A DNA stretch of 64,000 nt from Piezodorus guildinii (Eukaryota; Arthropoda; Insecta; Hemiptera; Pentatomidae): assembly GCA_023052935.1 (NCBI GenBank), contig CM041294.1, positions 153,458,399 to 153,522,398 of the forward strand. Direction: 5' to 3'. Position 1 is the stretch's first letter. Every line of letters begins with the position of its first letter. The notes below the pieces were generated by a model, which worked only from the letters and a program-made list of their open reading frames with translations, did not search any database and was not told the origin of the DNA. Below are positions 34,701-46,800 of the stretch, piece after piece. A program made the translations under genes and the position numbers.

Positions 34701-35542
34701 ATATCAACTATACATACAGCCTATAAATGAATAAAAAAAAAATTATCAACAACAAACTTAAAAATTTCTATCTAGCTTTTGACAGTTAATTTTTCTTCTT
34801 TCACTACAGACTAATTGAATACCAGTGACAGTGCGCTATTGGAATTGGTTGAAGGAGTATATGGAAATAAAAAATATATAACTGAATATATAACAAGATT
34901 AATTTTAAAACAATTTTGAACTCAGACTGTCAAGAGTCTCAAAACCACAGAACTGAAATATCAAAATAATTCGCCCACAACCACAGTTCAATCCCGGGAG
35001 CCAGAGAATAATGCACTACTCACTAAACCACACCACTCCCCCACATTATTTGGAAAAAAAAAACAAACAGAAATAACTTAATCGTGGAGTCCTATAGATA
35101 CTAATAATAAAGAAAACAAAAATAAAATATTACCTTCTTCAACTACTAGTTTTGATTTGTTTTGTTTTTTCTTTGTCACTGCGGGTACAGTTTTCTGTTT
35201 ATTAGGTGATGTCCCCTTATTCACTTTCACAGCTGCAGAAGAGTTTTTAACAATTTTATTTTTTTGGGCATTTTTGGATTTTTCTACAGTTGGAGAAAAG
35301 ATCTTCCCACTTAACTTTTCCTTGATACTTAAATTAGCATCTAAATTGTTAAGACCCTGAAATAACAAACAACATTAATAACAGTAACACAACAAATTAA
35401 AAAAAATTTAAAAATAACCAAATACCTTTTGTTTCTTTTGAGCGGGTTTTTTCTTAACAACAGATTTTTGAACATTCGATTTCGGTATTAAAGATGTAGA
35501 TTTTTTTGGAGCTTTAGGCTTTTTCGAGATAATATTATTCAT
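25771..35542 (-). CDS. NIFK: NIFK-like nucleolar RRM protein (MKI67 FHA-interacting), 8 coding exons
   Basis: Exons are 35542-35426, 35356-35134, 34487-34255, 32820-32653, 28925-28779, 28675-28567, 27797-27583 and 25824-25771. All have GT-AG borders and compatible phases, giving 1266 nt and 421 aa. The ATG at 35540-35542 follows AAA. The first four exons (about 247 aa) are lysine-rich and low complexity. The RRM starts in exon 5: RNP2 VCYFSHI near residue 262 and RNP1 RGYAFVEF near residue 301. It is followed by the diagnostic NIFK text [17 protein letters not shown] and a basic coiled C-terminus. NIFK binds pre-rRNA in the nucleolus and acts in large-subunit rRNA maturation. In vertebrates it binds the Ki-67 FHA domain. 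The vertebrate RRM lies near residue 45, so the basic N-terminal extension is unusual. The exon 5 acceptor could instead be six bases further in. Confidence 0.88.
26936..26965 (+). repeat. (ATT)n microsatellite after an AATAAATAAA tail, NIFK intron 7
   Basis: CCAGAATAAATAAAGAAT then TTATTATT repeats. The pattern resembles the 3' tail of the ATT-ending LINEs in this window, but no coding part is recognisable upstream. Confidence 0.4.
29280..29650 (-). mobile_element. CR1/L2-like LINE C-terminal fragment in NIFK intron 4
   Basis: The minus strand encodes, with a frameshift, the typical C-terminal region of such LINEs: [13 protein letters not shown], then [10 protein letters not shown] and [14 protein letters not shown]. 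It abuts the R900 copy starting at 29657. The ORF at 29271-29684 is one frame of this pseudogene. Confidence 0.65.
29657..30561 (-). repeat. R900 repeat, full length, in NIFK intron 4
   Basis: It starts TCTGGTGTGGGCAACACATG and ends TATATAGGTAAGGGAAAGTA. It has a long (CA)n run at about 30391-30416. It is the rightmost R900 copy in the window. Confidence 0.85.
30800..30985 (+). repeat. tRNA-derived SINE, family S4
   Basis: It begins GGGGTGGCTTAGTTGGTTAG, a tRNA-like box A region, followed by a degenerate box B (GAGTTCTAGGCTC). A body follows and a 13-base A tail at about 30973-30985. There is only one copy in the window. The flanks resemble each other only loosely, so the duplication is uncertain. 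Confidence 0.6.
31203..31624. mobile_element. Non-autonomous element with ~85-bp terminal inverted repeats
   Basis: The left arm (31203-31288: CATATTGAATATTAAATAG ... GGATGAGTTTCAGATGT) is repeated inverted at about 31540-31624 with few differences, separated by about 250 bp. This is a MITE-like foldback structure in NIFK intron 4. A CTGAGGAAGATCTGA-type motif (minus strand, about 31330) lies inside. I could not define a duplication or superfamily. Confidence 0.7.
33210..33720 (+). repeat. Dispersed repeat R500, in NIFK intron 3
   Basis: It shares long blocks with 46470-46990: CCTTTGTAATCGACC, GAGAGTTTG, GGCATTTCTCCGAAACTACTGGACCAA, CACCTAGACGTTGATAT, AAAATGGCGGC, CAATAACTCAGTTATT. A short second piece follows at 33770-33830. 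No coding capacity is seen. Confidence 0.7.
34507..34625. repeat. Fragment of the foldback repeat also at 52189
   Basis: GGAAGGAATTAGTCCGGG and CGGTCATTAAATGAAA match the left arm of the palindrome at 52189-52288. They continue into a GAAACGTTGG-like motif (minus strand) near 34575. It lies in NIFK intron 2. Confidence 0.6.
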
Positions 35543-35657
35543 TTTACGGCTTATAAATCTAAAATTAAACAGAAAATCATTGACTTGTAAGTGCTGAACA
35601 ATATATTCTAAATTGCAAACTTAAGTTTGAAACACTCACGTGTGTACTATGAACACA

Positions 35658-35726
35658 TAACCTTCTAAGAAGGTTACAAATGTATCGAGCAAGGAGGTTG
35701 TAATAGTATACTATTACAAACTCCTT
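35658..35726. promoter_or_regulatory. Two near-perfect palindromes upstream of the NIFK-like gene
   Basis: TAACCTTCTAAGAAGGTTA (35658-35676) is a perfect 19-base palindrome. A 36-bp palindrome at 35691-35726 (arms AAGGAGGTTGTAATAGTA and its inverse) has one mismatch. They lie 116-184 bp upstream of the start codon, where a promoter or 5' UTR is expected. A regulatory role is inference. Confidence 0.45.
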
Positions 35727-35749
35727 GGTATCGAGAGCTATTGTTTGCT

Positions 35750-37598
35750 GAGGCAAAGAACAAGATTATGGAGTCTTAAATCAAGTTTAGCACTTGGTTA
35801 TGCTTGGGTCCATTTTCACAAATATGGGATGCAAAACAATATAATTCAACGTCTACTCAGGAGATCTTAGCGGATTTTATCATTAACTGGTTTTAAACAA
35901 TTATTGAGAATTTTAAAAATTTATCTGAAATGAAAATTGGTTGTAAAATCAATAATACGCTAAAGTCACCTTACCATTTGTAAATATCTATTTGAATATT
36001 TTATTATTTTTTGGATTATTATGTCCTTTTAAGCGTTTAACATTAATTAATTAATTAATTTGTTAATCCCCAACTCTTCTATTCAGTGCTAAAATGACAA
36101 AACATATAGAATATCTATTCCATTATCTATTTTAGCTGGCTAATGAGCAAATTAATTGCGTCTATAGGTTCTTTCCACACCGCTAAAGAATCTGATATAT
36201 ATTTTTTTTCTTTCCAACACGTCCGAGAACAGAAATTGTTTTCTATATCTGTTAATGTACATTTTGCTATACCGAGAACAGCTGTAGTTTTTACGTTTGT
36301 CTGTAGTCATATCAATGTTGCCAGCACAATACCTTATCTTTGTTGGTACCTAGATGGTCTAATATCAATTTTAACTTATCGCATATAATTTTCTTTGCGT
36401 AAAGTATATCCAAAACTATTTCCTGATTAGGCTTTAGGTTGGGGCAAAGTTGAACATTTGTGCACCTATGATATAACATAAATTTTATAACATTTCATTA
36501 ACTATTTTTGCTTACATGGACGCAAATTGAAACGCCCATATTTCAACATCGGGTCGCCATTAGTTTGAAGAGGATAAGTGTAAAAACGGTTTAATATAAA
36601 ATTTATCAACTCCAATTTTCTGCTTTAGCTGGATCCTTAAAGGCATGTTTCTTAACTCGTCTCATCTATAAGTTCTTTCCATACCGCTAAGGTGTGCTAA
36701 CTTAAACATTTTTTTAAGTGCCAACACTTCTGAGACCAGAAATAAAGCAATCGAACATTTGTTTCAACACATCATCGGATTGTCACTTGTTTGCGAGTGG
36801 ACAGAAAATTACAAAAAATAAATTAGAAAACAGATAATAAACGTTATAACACATATATAAGATCAGAAAAATAATCAGGATCGTTCCGAGAGGTGTCACG
36901 AGAAAAAAATTCTATTTCAAAAAAGCTGTCTCTCTTTCCTACCTTTTGAGTCTGGAGATGGTAATAACCTTCATTAACAATCATTTTACTTTGATGATCC
37001 AAGCCTTATAACTCTAATATTTGCTGATTGAAAGAAAAAAAATGCTTCTAGAACTGTAAGACCTTGATCTCAACATAGCTCCTCTGTTATTTAGTCCTGA
37101 GGAAATTAAGAAAACTCGGTAATTAGGTTCAGAATTTTAACTCTTAGCATGTTTTCCCAATTAGGGTATATGCTTTGCTGATAACTTAGACATGTTAATG
37201 GAGTACAAATAAATTTTAGTTGAAGCTAGTATAAACCTCCTCAGGATGTCTACGAAATGTCAAACATGGGCTTTCATTTAGCCAATCCAAGTCTAAGTAC
37301 AGCAGTAACTTTTTTAGTAGTGAGATAATAATTATACATTTGATGCATTAACTTGCCTGAGAACAGTTGTGACTTCAGAGAACTAAGAAGTGCTTCAAAA
37401 TCTCAGTTTGACTGGCTTTAGGAGTATAATTGATGAACTAGCAATCTTGAAGAGATCCCGCTTTCGGGATCAAAAAACTTTAGTGCTAGAAGACCTGGGC
37501 TGCAATGGACCTAAAGGATGGCAGCAAATACTCGAAGCCTATTTCAATCTGACAGATTGTAGCCGCATATGCTAGAAACGAATATTGTGGTAGCTCAC
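35750..37598. other. Intergenic AT-rich stretch, no recognised gene
   Basis: A local pair of similar segments (36131-36240 and 36605-36735) shares TTTAGCTGG, GTTCTTTCCAYACCGCTAA and CGAGAACAGAAA-type text. The open frame at 36143-36388 lies in it and has no domain. Confidence 0.5.
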
Positions 37599-37613
37599 TT
37601 AATTTTGCAAGCT

Positions 37614-37862
37614 TCTTCTTCTTCCAGTGTAGGCCCTGTCCCTCGTGGTGTAATCTTCTGGGAGATCACACTCGCATTTCTCGATGCATTTTGTAGTGTG
37701 GCTGACCATTTGGCTGATGGGTCTCACATACCCGGGGGAGAGGCTGTGAGTGAATCCACATTTAAATACATCCTTATAAAAGTCCTGCCAGGACTGGGAT
37801 TCGAACTCACAACCTTTAGCATGAGAGATTAGTGCGCTAGCCACTCAGCCACAGGCTCCCTT
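37614..37862 (-). repeat. tRNA-derived SINE, family S2, well preserved
   Basis: On the minus strand it starts with a tRNA-like head: TGTGGCTGAGTGGCTAGCGC (box A) and GTGAGTTCGAATCCC (box B). The body is shared with 11755-12029. It is flanked by a perfect 15-bp duplication TTAATTTTGCAAGCT at 37599-37613 and 37863-37877. It is a SINE insertion, not a functional tRNA, because the head is fused to a repeat body. Confidence 0.9.
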
Positions 37863-37877
37863 TTAATTTTGCAAGCT

Positions 37878-40639
37878 GCTAGGTGATAATCATACAAAGT
37901 ATTCAGTTCTCCTCATAAATTATAATCATAGGCCTCCTTAAAACCCACGAACAGATGGTTCATATCAATCCTCTCCAATCAATATTTGTCACCCATATGA
38001 AGATCCTTTTGTTCATTACTTATGATAATACTTAATAATATTATTAGCCTAAATTACTATGTTATTTATACACTTTTAATTTATTATTTACTTTAACTAG
38101 TGGGAAAACCAAAATGTGGCAAAGTATTCACAACATTATTTATTGAAAAAATATTTTAACAACTCACACCTTCATTCAAAAGATGTATAATGAGTAAAAA
38201 TAGTTCTAATATGTATGTAAATATTACATAAAATCAATCGTAACATTAAACTTTCATATGTGACAAGCAATTTCACAATAAATCTGCTTGCCCCAGACTG
38301 GCTAACATAGTTAACTATTTAATACTTTATAACAGAAAATAATCCATTACAAGTTAGTTACAATGTTACACTTAGAAAAATCGTAGAACATTTATCATAG
38401 TGTTAAACCAGTCTAAAATCCATCATCCTTTAGCCTGGCCCAACCAACATTAATTTTTCAAAAACTTTCCTTCCAAACTAACAAGAATAAACCTAATAAT
38501 AACAAAGAATAAACATAAAAAATAAATAGTGAAATAAATTTCTTAATATAAGCAAATCTAAGTTCTATTCTACATAATTTTTAAAACCTTTGAAAATGGG
38601 GATACATCAAATATAACTTAATAGTTCACAAATCATGATATAAAATTCAATATAAAAAATAGGACACGATGCATAAGGAAAAACACTTTCTAAATTAACA
38701 GAGCTAATAGGCAATTCCCTTGGTCTAGAACCGGCACTGCTTACTATATTTTATTACAAAAGTTGGTTGGTCAAAAAAAGAGCAAAGGACCAATAGTTAA
38801 AAAATGAATAAATAAGTACATTTTTAGGGTTATAAAACGGAAGCCTCTAGCTAACATGTTTTGGATGTTAGATAATGAAAATAGTATGTGACCATCAAAT
38901 TCGGTCATGAAAAAGATGGTCGTATAAAAATGAGCATAAGACAACTTGAGCATTTGAGTTGGAAAAGTGATATTTCACAGTTCAAAAATTAAGAAATGAT
39001 ATAAAAAAAAAAAAAAAGATTATTTAAAGTGTAATTAAATTATAAAACTTACAGAAAACAGTTCTTAAAAAACATAATATAAATACATGACTATTTTATT
39101 AAAAATAATTTAAATTTTATACAGCTTTGATGTAACAATTAATTCGTCATAGATATGTATGATAGTTTATTAAACTCCTTAGAATTGAAACAAAAATAAT
39201 CATAACAATAAAATAATTTCTTGTTTATTTTTCAGTGCCAAAACATTATAATAAATTTATCAGGCAAAGAATTAAAACATATTTTAGTGTGAAACTTAAA
39301 CATACCTAAAGGCTTCCAATAAAAAATATTAAACAATTAATTAATACTAAGTAATACAAACATAAAAGCTCTCTGATAAGGCCAGGCATCAGATGGTTTA
39401 ATTTTTGTATGAAAATGAAAATAAAATGGAAAATAAGTCTTCAAACTGATTTCGTATTTCATATTACACTCTTTCTCTCTCAATTTCCTTACAAGTTAAT
39501 CAGAAAATTAATTAGAATGCACACGGACTTTAATTACATACATTAAATAAAACTGAGACAGTGCTACGACTGTTGAAAATATAAAAATTTAATATTATGC
39601 TTATCAATGCATTAAGGAAGATCACAGAATATTTGAGTAACACATTAGAAAGAAGTAGTAGGTCACAGTTAGCCTTTCAAGTTCATTTCTCTTTTACATA
39701 GGAATATGAAAACTAAACATCATACAAATGAAATCGTACAAAATATAATAGGAATCAAATATTTAAAAAAAAACATTAGTAGGGAATAAATAGCTAACGA
39801 TTAATCAACCTTATTAATATGTATCATCAAAAACAGTTTTTTTGTTTTGTTTTTTTGTATTAACAATTTTTCTCAATTTGAATGACTAATATTTTCGTTT
39901 TTCATTGATGAACTGATATTTTTTATAATGTTTATAAAAAATATCAGTAGAATAGATAAAACTTATTAATAAAACAAAATCAGAATCAAATTTTAACATA
40001 ACATATAAAATATTGATAATACTTAAATACATAAATATATATAATTAACTATGACAGTACTGTTAATATAAATCAAATATGTATATAGAAGATGATTCAG
40101 GGATTGTAAAAAAATAAAAAAATTTAAATAGTAACAAATTAATAACTAAAAATCATTTTTTCACTGGGTTTAAGAAGATATAAGACGGCATCAAGAATTT
40201 AAACCTCTAAAAAGCATTGCAACAACTTATCATTCTACCAAAACTGACATACCTGACCAATCCCAATGGCAGATGTTAGCGCTAAGTCAAAATACCGCAA
40301 AGTTTGTCTCTGAAATAGGACAGACATTGAGTGTCATCTGATTATGTTAGAAAGGAGGTTTAATTTGTTACTTCAGATAAAAACAATGAGGATCACAAAA
40401 AATATAGAAATCAAAATAGCAAAGAAAAATGCAAAACTACGGTCAAATTCGACACAAAATATTATCAAAGACTGTTCTTATTCAACACTTGGACTGTCAC
40501 TGAAAATGCCAAAAGGAATAAAGTAAATTGGCACACAACTATAGGAAAATGTCAAAGTTGACTCAAAAATATGACAAACAAGAATAAGTCATAAACTGCT
40601 GTTATTTAATACATTGCCTGTTACCTAATCATATCAAAA
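37878..40639. other. Intergenic AT-rich stretch, no recognised gene
   Basis: I see no coding region, RNA gene or mobile element with recognisable ends, only short frames typical of AT-rich DNA. Confidence 0.55.
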
Positions 40640-40858
40640 CAGAGAATGTCCAGGGTTGAAACCCGCAGGTAGCCCAAAGATTTTTTAATGGGAGTAAAAA
40701 ATCCTTAGTTATGCCGTCTTTCAGAGTCGACGTTAAAAGGTGGTCCCGAGCCTGTGCGATGTCAGGTACTCGTTTAAGATTCCTATAGGCAAAATTTAGG
40801 ACTCCCACTGTAGCATCATGCAATTAGCCACAGCAGCATAAAGGGACATAAAATAAAT
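40640..40858 (+). repeat. tRNA-derived SINE, family S3
   Basis: The body blocks GGGAGTAAAAAATCCTTAGTT, GCCGTCTTTC, GAGCCTGTGCGATGTCAGGT and ACTCCCACTGTAGCATC recur at 44625-44905 (inverted), 50650-50945 and 51160-51345. The 5' end has only a partial box B (GGGTTGAAACCC). Confidence 0.75.
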
Positions 40859-43800
40859 AAACAACAAGAAGCACCCGGCTTATATGTTGACTTTGCCCAT
40901 GAAAAAGCAGTAAGAAGCAATATCGTTCATCCAAATGACAGAGACTATTTAAGATAGACTCTTCCAAGTGCTTGTCTTTAGGGACGATATCCACCAACAG
41001 AATCTAAAGAAGCTATTGGAGATGTAGCATAACTCCAAGAGTTAGATAAAGACTCAGATGGGAGAGTACTGGTGGTAAAGAACACTCTGACACAAATGAA
41101 TAAAAAATAAAAAACAACAACAGCAAACCACTAAATACGATTAAGTCAACTGGAACATAATACATGGTACATATTTAAACAGAAAAAATAATTAACCACA
41201 TTTTAATTTTGGTCACACCTTTATCCAGCATTTCCCGTTTAAATAATTAATAATAAATGAACATCAAATAGGACTGAAATATTATTGTTAAATTACCTAA
41301 GATAAACATCTATTGGTAACTGAATTGCAAAATTGTATTACCTAATATACACAAAAGAGGTAAGTGTTGGCAACTTAAGTTTCATAGAAGTTATAAACTA
41401 CACTATTAGGAATTTATAGTCAACACTGATATAGTCAGAAAAAGTTAAATAAAAAAATAAATAAAATTAGCATACCTATCTAATAAATATAATGTAACAA
41501 TAAAAAAGGCAGAGAATCTGTGTAATAAGAATAAATGTTTTAAAAATAAATTCATTAAAAAAGATTTAAAATCATTAATCTTAAAAAATAATAATAACAC
41601 ATATTTCTAAAGATGTTAAGATCATTCATAATAAATATTAATATGGAACATGTTCAATTGAAAACTATAAAGTATAATTATTGGTTCAATTTTGACAAAC
41701 TATCCTACATTAATTATATTGTACTTAAGAAATTATGAACTACCAAATTCTAAATATATATAATTCTTTTAGTTCAAGATTCACATTAAATTAAAATCGA
41801 TTGTGGATAACCCAAATCATTTTTTATCACACAATATTTTCCCAATAGTTTAGGAGAATGAATTTTACTGGGCAAAAAAAGTACTATGAAATCTTTAAAA
41901 CAATTTTAGGGTAAAGTAAACCTCTTTCAGTCAAAAGAACGAATTTGGAATAAGCTGCAATTTTCTTTTCTAAAAAGCCTCTATTAATAGAATTATCAAG
42001 TCAAAAATTGTTACATCATAGATGCCAAATGAATGTTCACATTGGTTTCTAAATTTTTTATCATTTAATCCCTTATATTTAAAATGAATATAATAACACG
42101 AAATATTTTAAAGCTTTGACCCAATACAGTTGTCAAAATGATTTATCATTTCTTTAAAAAAGGTAGATACCGAGAACTGCATGCCATCTATACATACATT
42201 TGACTTAAAAATGAAAAAATTATAGAAAAAAAAAGATGTTTTCAAAACTCTAAAACTACTTAATGAAGAAAAATTACACTACGACATAAATTTATAAATA
42301 AAATTGAAGGTGATTGTAAAAATAAATTAAATAACGATAGGCAAAGTTGATCATCACATAACATTCATAGAATGTTAATAAATCTAATTAAAACAGAAAT
42401 ATGTCAGTGAATACCATACTTTTTAAAAAATAGCAAATCATTTAGAAAATTAATTTAAATCCATCAACTAAGACGTTGATTTCCAAAAATTACTTTATCT
42501 ATTCTAAGACATTTTACAGGAATGGATAAATTTCTTATTAATCTGAATTATTTGCTATTTTAATAAAATAACTTTTACATTATTAAAGAAAATGTTTTAG
42601 CATGATGAAGAGCAAAATAAAATGTGAAATTAGTATCTTTTGAAAATAATTGCATTTCTGAATCGTTTTTTTTAAAGGTTTCGACTTTCTTTAGATAAAA
42701 TTAAATGGCAAATTTAAATATAACTAAAATGCTAGAATACAAATAAGTCAAAATATCAACAACCATTAGTTTCTTTTGTAAATAAAGAATCGTCTCCATA
42801 TCTTAATTCAATGTCATAAGGAAGAGGGCAACATAAACACAATTTGTTTGTCAAATGCATGTATAATATTCATTGAGTTCGGAAGAAATTCAGAATCAGT
42901 ATCAATAAACTTTTTTTTTTTTTTTTTTTTTTAATTTATTATTATTTGTTCTTAAATCTTTCTATAAAATTAAATGTTATAATAACAAGAAAGAAAGCCT
43001 AATTTTGATATTACCAAGTTTGTTAAAGAAACAAAAATATCTTTAAAACAGTACAAATTTGATATGTGAGCAGGAGATACAAAATTTCATTAGAAAAAAG
43101 TCAATAATCCATTATGATAAACTAAAACTAGAATAATTTTATAAATATACAAATTAATTATGAATTTATAGATCAGGCAAATATAATAAAATTTGTAGGA
43201 GACCACTTGACTTTTCAGGCAACGTTTATCCATTTCCTTAAAGACCACAAGAAATTTACTCCATACAAGTATTGAAATATGAGAAATAACAATAAGAAAG
43301 GGGAGTGTGAATAAAAATATTATTTTTTATATAAAATTTTTGAAATGGGAATAAATTAAGATTTAAATCTAAAATAAAGTAATTAAATTAAATCTAAATA
43401 ATTTTCAAGATGAATCGATGAAATACACCATTATTATCCCCCTTTAATTAAATTATACATAATTAATACCTAAGAAAAAAGTTATAAACCATTTATACAA
43501 GGTCTTTGGCAAAAGTTTTCCTTCTCCATTTCATAGTCTTCAATACTGAATGTCTTGTCATGCCATTCCATTAAAAAAAAAAAATAAAAAAAAAATAATG
43601 TAACTGAAAATTTGTTGTATTTTCAGATGGAAAGAGTTTTGATAAATCTAAAATAACCTTTTGCACATGGCAAAATTTGCTATAACCTTTCTATAACAGC
43701 TGACATTTTGTAAGCCTATAAAGAAAAACAACAACATCGGTAGGCATATATACAATCAAAAACCATTAAACCTTCCCAAAAATTATAATTAAATAAATAT

Positions 43801-43866
43801 AATGGGAATAGGTGCAAATGGTTTAGCTTCTACTATGCTGTTAATAGTTTTAGCAATTTCAATATT
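40859..43866. other. Intergenic AT-rich stretch between S3 SINE and SPAG1
   Basis: No gene is recognised. Long T and A runs occur (42909-42932, 43574-43598). Part of it may be SPAG1 3' UTR, but I see no clear polyadenylation signal close to the stop. Confidence 0.5.
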
Positions 43867-46800
43867 TCACAAGAAGTCTTTCTCAAGGTCTGCCGAGATC
43901 GGCTTCAGTTTCTTCAATAATGTCCGCACGCCTGAAAAGTTAAGATTTATATAATTATAAATTTCATAAATCTCAAAGCAATTAGATCTTAGGTAGTAAT
44001 TATACTTTGACTTACTCTGCTTTGAGTTATCGGGTAAGAAGTAGTAAATAATCTTGAACCGCTGAAGATTGGCTATCGATTCTAGGTAACTCCGAACTTT
44101 ATTTCCTTCCGTTGCAGGGTTGAAGTATTGTTCCAAGCAATCAATAAGGCCAGACAGCAGTTTATCATTAAGTGTATTACTTATAACTGAAAAAAAATAT
44201 ATCTTATGTAATGTTCAAGAGAGGAATACAACTTAAGAGGAAAAAAAGATAATATTCTGGAGAAGAACAAACATTGGTTCAATTTCTTAACCCTTAACAG
44301 GCCAGAGTGAACTTACCTTCACCTTCTTTTTATGGCCTGATTTAAAAATGGCCGGCAAGTTACAAGTAAAACCAATGCTACCAACTAGAAAAATAGAATG
44401 TTGTTGTGCCAAGGGAAGGTTTTGGGAAAGGTTAGCCCAGTTTCTTTGTGTTTGTGCCAGCTAAGCCAAAAAATTTTAAAAAAATTTTAAACCCATTTTT
44501 GTGTTATTCTAGCCTATAATAAACAGAAAAGATAAAGGATAAAAAATCTTCCAAATTTGATATTGTGGCCAGTTAAGGGTTAATAGTAAACTATGAACTG
44601 TGAACCTTAAGTATATTGCAGTTTGTTTGTTTAGTCATTTAACTATGGCTAATTGGAGGATGCTACAGTGGGAATCCTAAATTTTTCCTGTACTGCTTCG
44701 ATTAGAATAGGGATCTTCAATGAGTGCCTGAAATTGAACAGGCTCAGAATTACATTTTTACATCCCTTATAAAGGACGGTATAACTAAGGATTTTTTACT
44801 TTCATTAAAAAAAAACCCTATGGTTATCTGTCTGGTTTGAACTTGTGACATTGGATATAGAAGGCTGATTTGTTATGCTAGCCCCTACAGCACAGGTGAC
44901 CCCAATATATTGCAGTATAATGGGGTGATCATAATAGTTTAGATTATTTTTTTAATAATGAAGGAATTGTTTACTTAGTTGTTTGTTGCAAATATATTCA
45001 TCAACTAAATCACACTTTACAGGTCAACTTATAATATTTTTGAACTAACGTTTACTGAAACTAACGTTTCAGCTTAAGTGCTTGACTGCTTTGACACCTT
45101 ATCTAGTCACCCTGATAAAGGACAAAACATTGGCACAAAAATATAATGTTTACTCGTACTACAATTTATGTTTAAATATCTACAGAGGCATCGCAAATAC
45201 TAATATTAACACGTTCCTGCCGGAGCAAATATCTACGTTTTTTTTCGCTTGAGGCAGGGCAACACTGTAGCAAGTTCGAACGTGTTTAATGCAATATCAC
45301 AACAGTTCCAGGCTTCGATTGCACTCCACCCCACTGAATAGTCAAGTGTGACCCACGGGTATGTCACACCACCCCAAGGAATAGTCAAGTGACCCAACTG
45401 TGGGTCACACCAGCTTGAACGTGTTAATCAAAAATATTCTTGACTTAAACCTTAAATTATCAATGCTCATTTGAAAATATTAATAGGATTAAAATATAAG
45501 ATTTGTAGAGGACATTAAAAAATGTATTTTTTTATAGCTGGAATAGGCAAATTATAGAGAGTTGGTCGGTTAGATTTCTGGTATGATTGTGAGTGTGCTT
45601 TCGTGTCGTGATTGTTATTTTACTTCAAAATTTACAACATAATAATTTGATGTTTTATAATCTTAGCTTTTTTTTCCTATTTTTTTTTTTTTAATTATCA
45701 AACTAATTTATTTTATTTTTAAACTGTTCATATTTTATGTAGGGTGCCTATGTAAAAATAAAAAAATTAAAATAAAACAATTATATTAGTATTTAATATG
45801 CCTATAATTATTAAACTTTAACCTACTGTTAATTTTTTTATTAGTTAAGCAGCTATTTGTGAACTATTTTCGAGTTTTTCTAAAGAAAGACTTGGCATAG
45901 AATAATTAGTGATAGACTCTATTTGTAAAGGGTTCTTCTTTAAAAAATAATAAGTTTACTTATAAAGTGTGATTTATTTGAAGACCACACACAAAAACTA
46001 CAATAGTATCATTTGGATGGGACTGTAGATGGGCCTTTCTCAAATGAACCGCTTCTTTTTCTTTACCAAAATTTCTAGACTTTTTTTTTTTTTGTTCATC
46101 GTGCATAATTGATAGACCAATATACTTACTGCTATTAAGCATATTATTATTTGCTTTTTATTTCATTGATTTTGAGAGTTCAGATTAACTTATATGAAAT
46201 ACTTAGTACTCCAGAGTAACTATTAATCCCTTTTTATTCTGAAGCATAAATACATACTTAAGGAATGAGATAATAAATTGGAATGATCTATCATTTCCAA
46301 TAATAATATTAAAAATAAATTATCAGCAGTAGTTATAATTTTTATAATTATGATAAATATAAATAATCAATGTTTGAATGTGAAATGAATGAAAGAGATG
46401 GTTAGGGAAAAGGTCAAAAACAGATAAAATAATTATGAATAGTTGAATAGTTGTTTACTATTGGTTAATTATTTTCAATAATGAACCTTTGTAATAGACT
46501 AAAAAAGAGAAAATGATCCCTTTTAAAATTTGATAGCTTACGTTTCAATATACAAAGAACCCAAAAAACAAATTTAAAAAAATCTGTCTCCTGTACGCCA
46601 TACATAGTATTTCTCGAAAACTACTAGACCAACTTTTTTGAAATTTGGTACAAAAATACCAAACATCCAACAATGATCATAACACCTAGACGTTGATATT
46701 AGCCGATTAGTTTTAAAATGGCGGCGATTAGTTTTAAAAAGTGATTAATTCAATAACTCAGTTATTTCTGAAGGTTGAGTACATATTTTATACGTTTTTA

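Noticed and set aside
36143..36388. 81-codon open frame
   Set aside because: It overlaps a local duplicated segment and shows no domain, so it is probably chance.
45105..45140. CTGATAAAGGAC...TTGGCAC as a third hammerhead core
   Set aside because: It lacks the GAAAC and GTC elements and the stem II pairing, so it is not supported.
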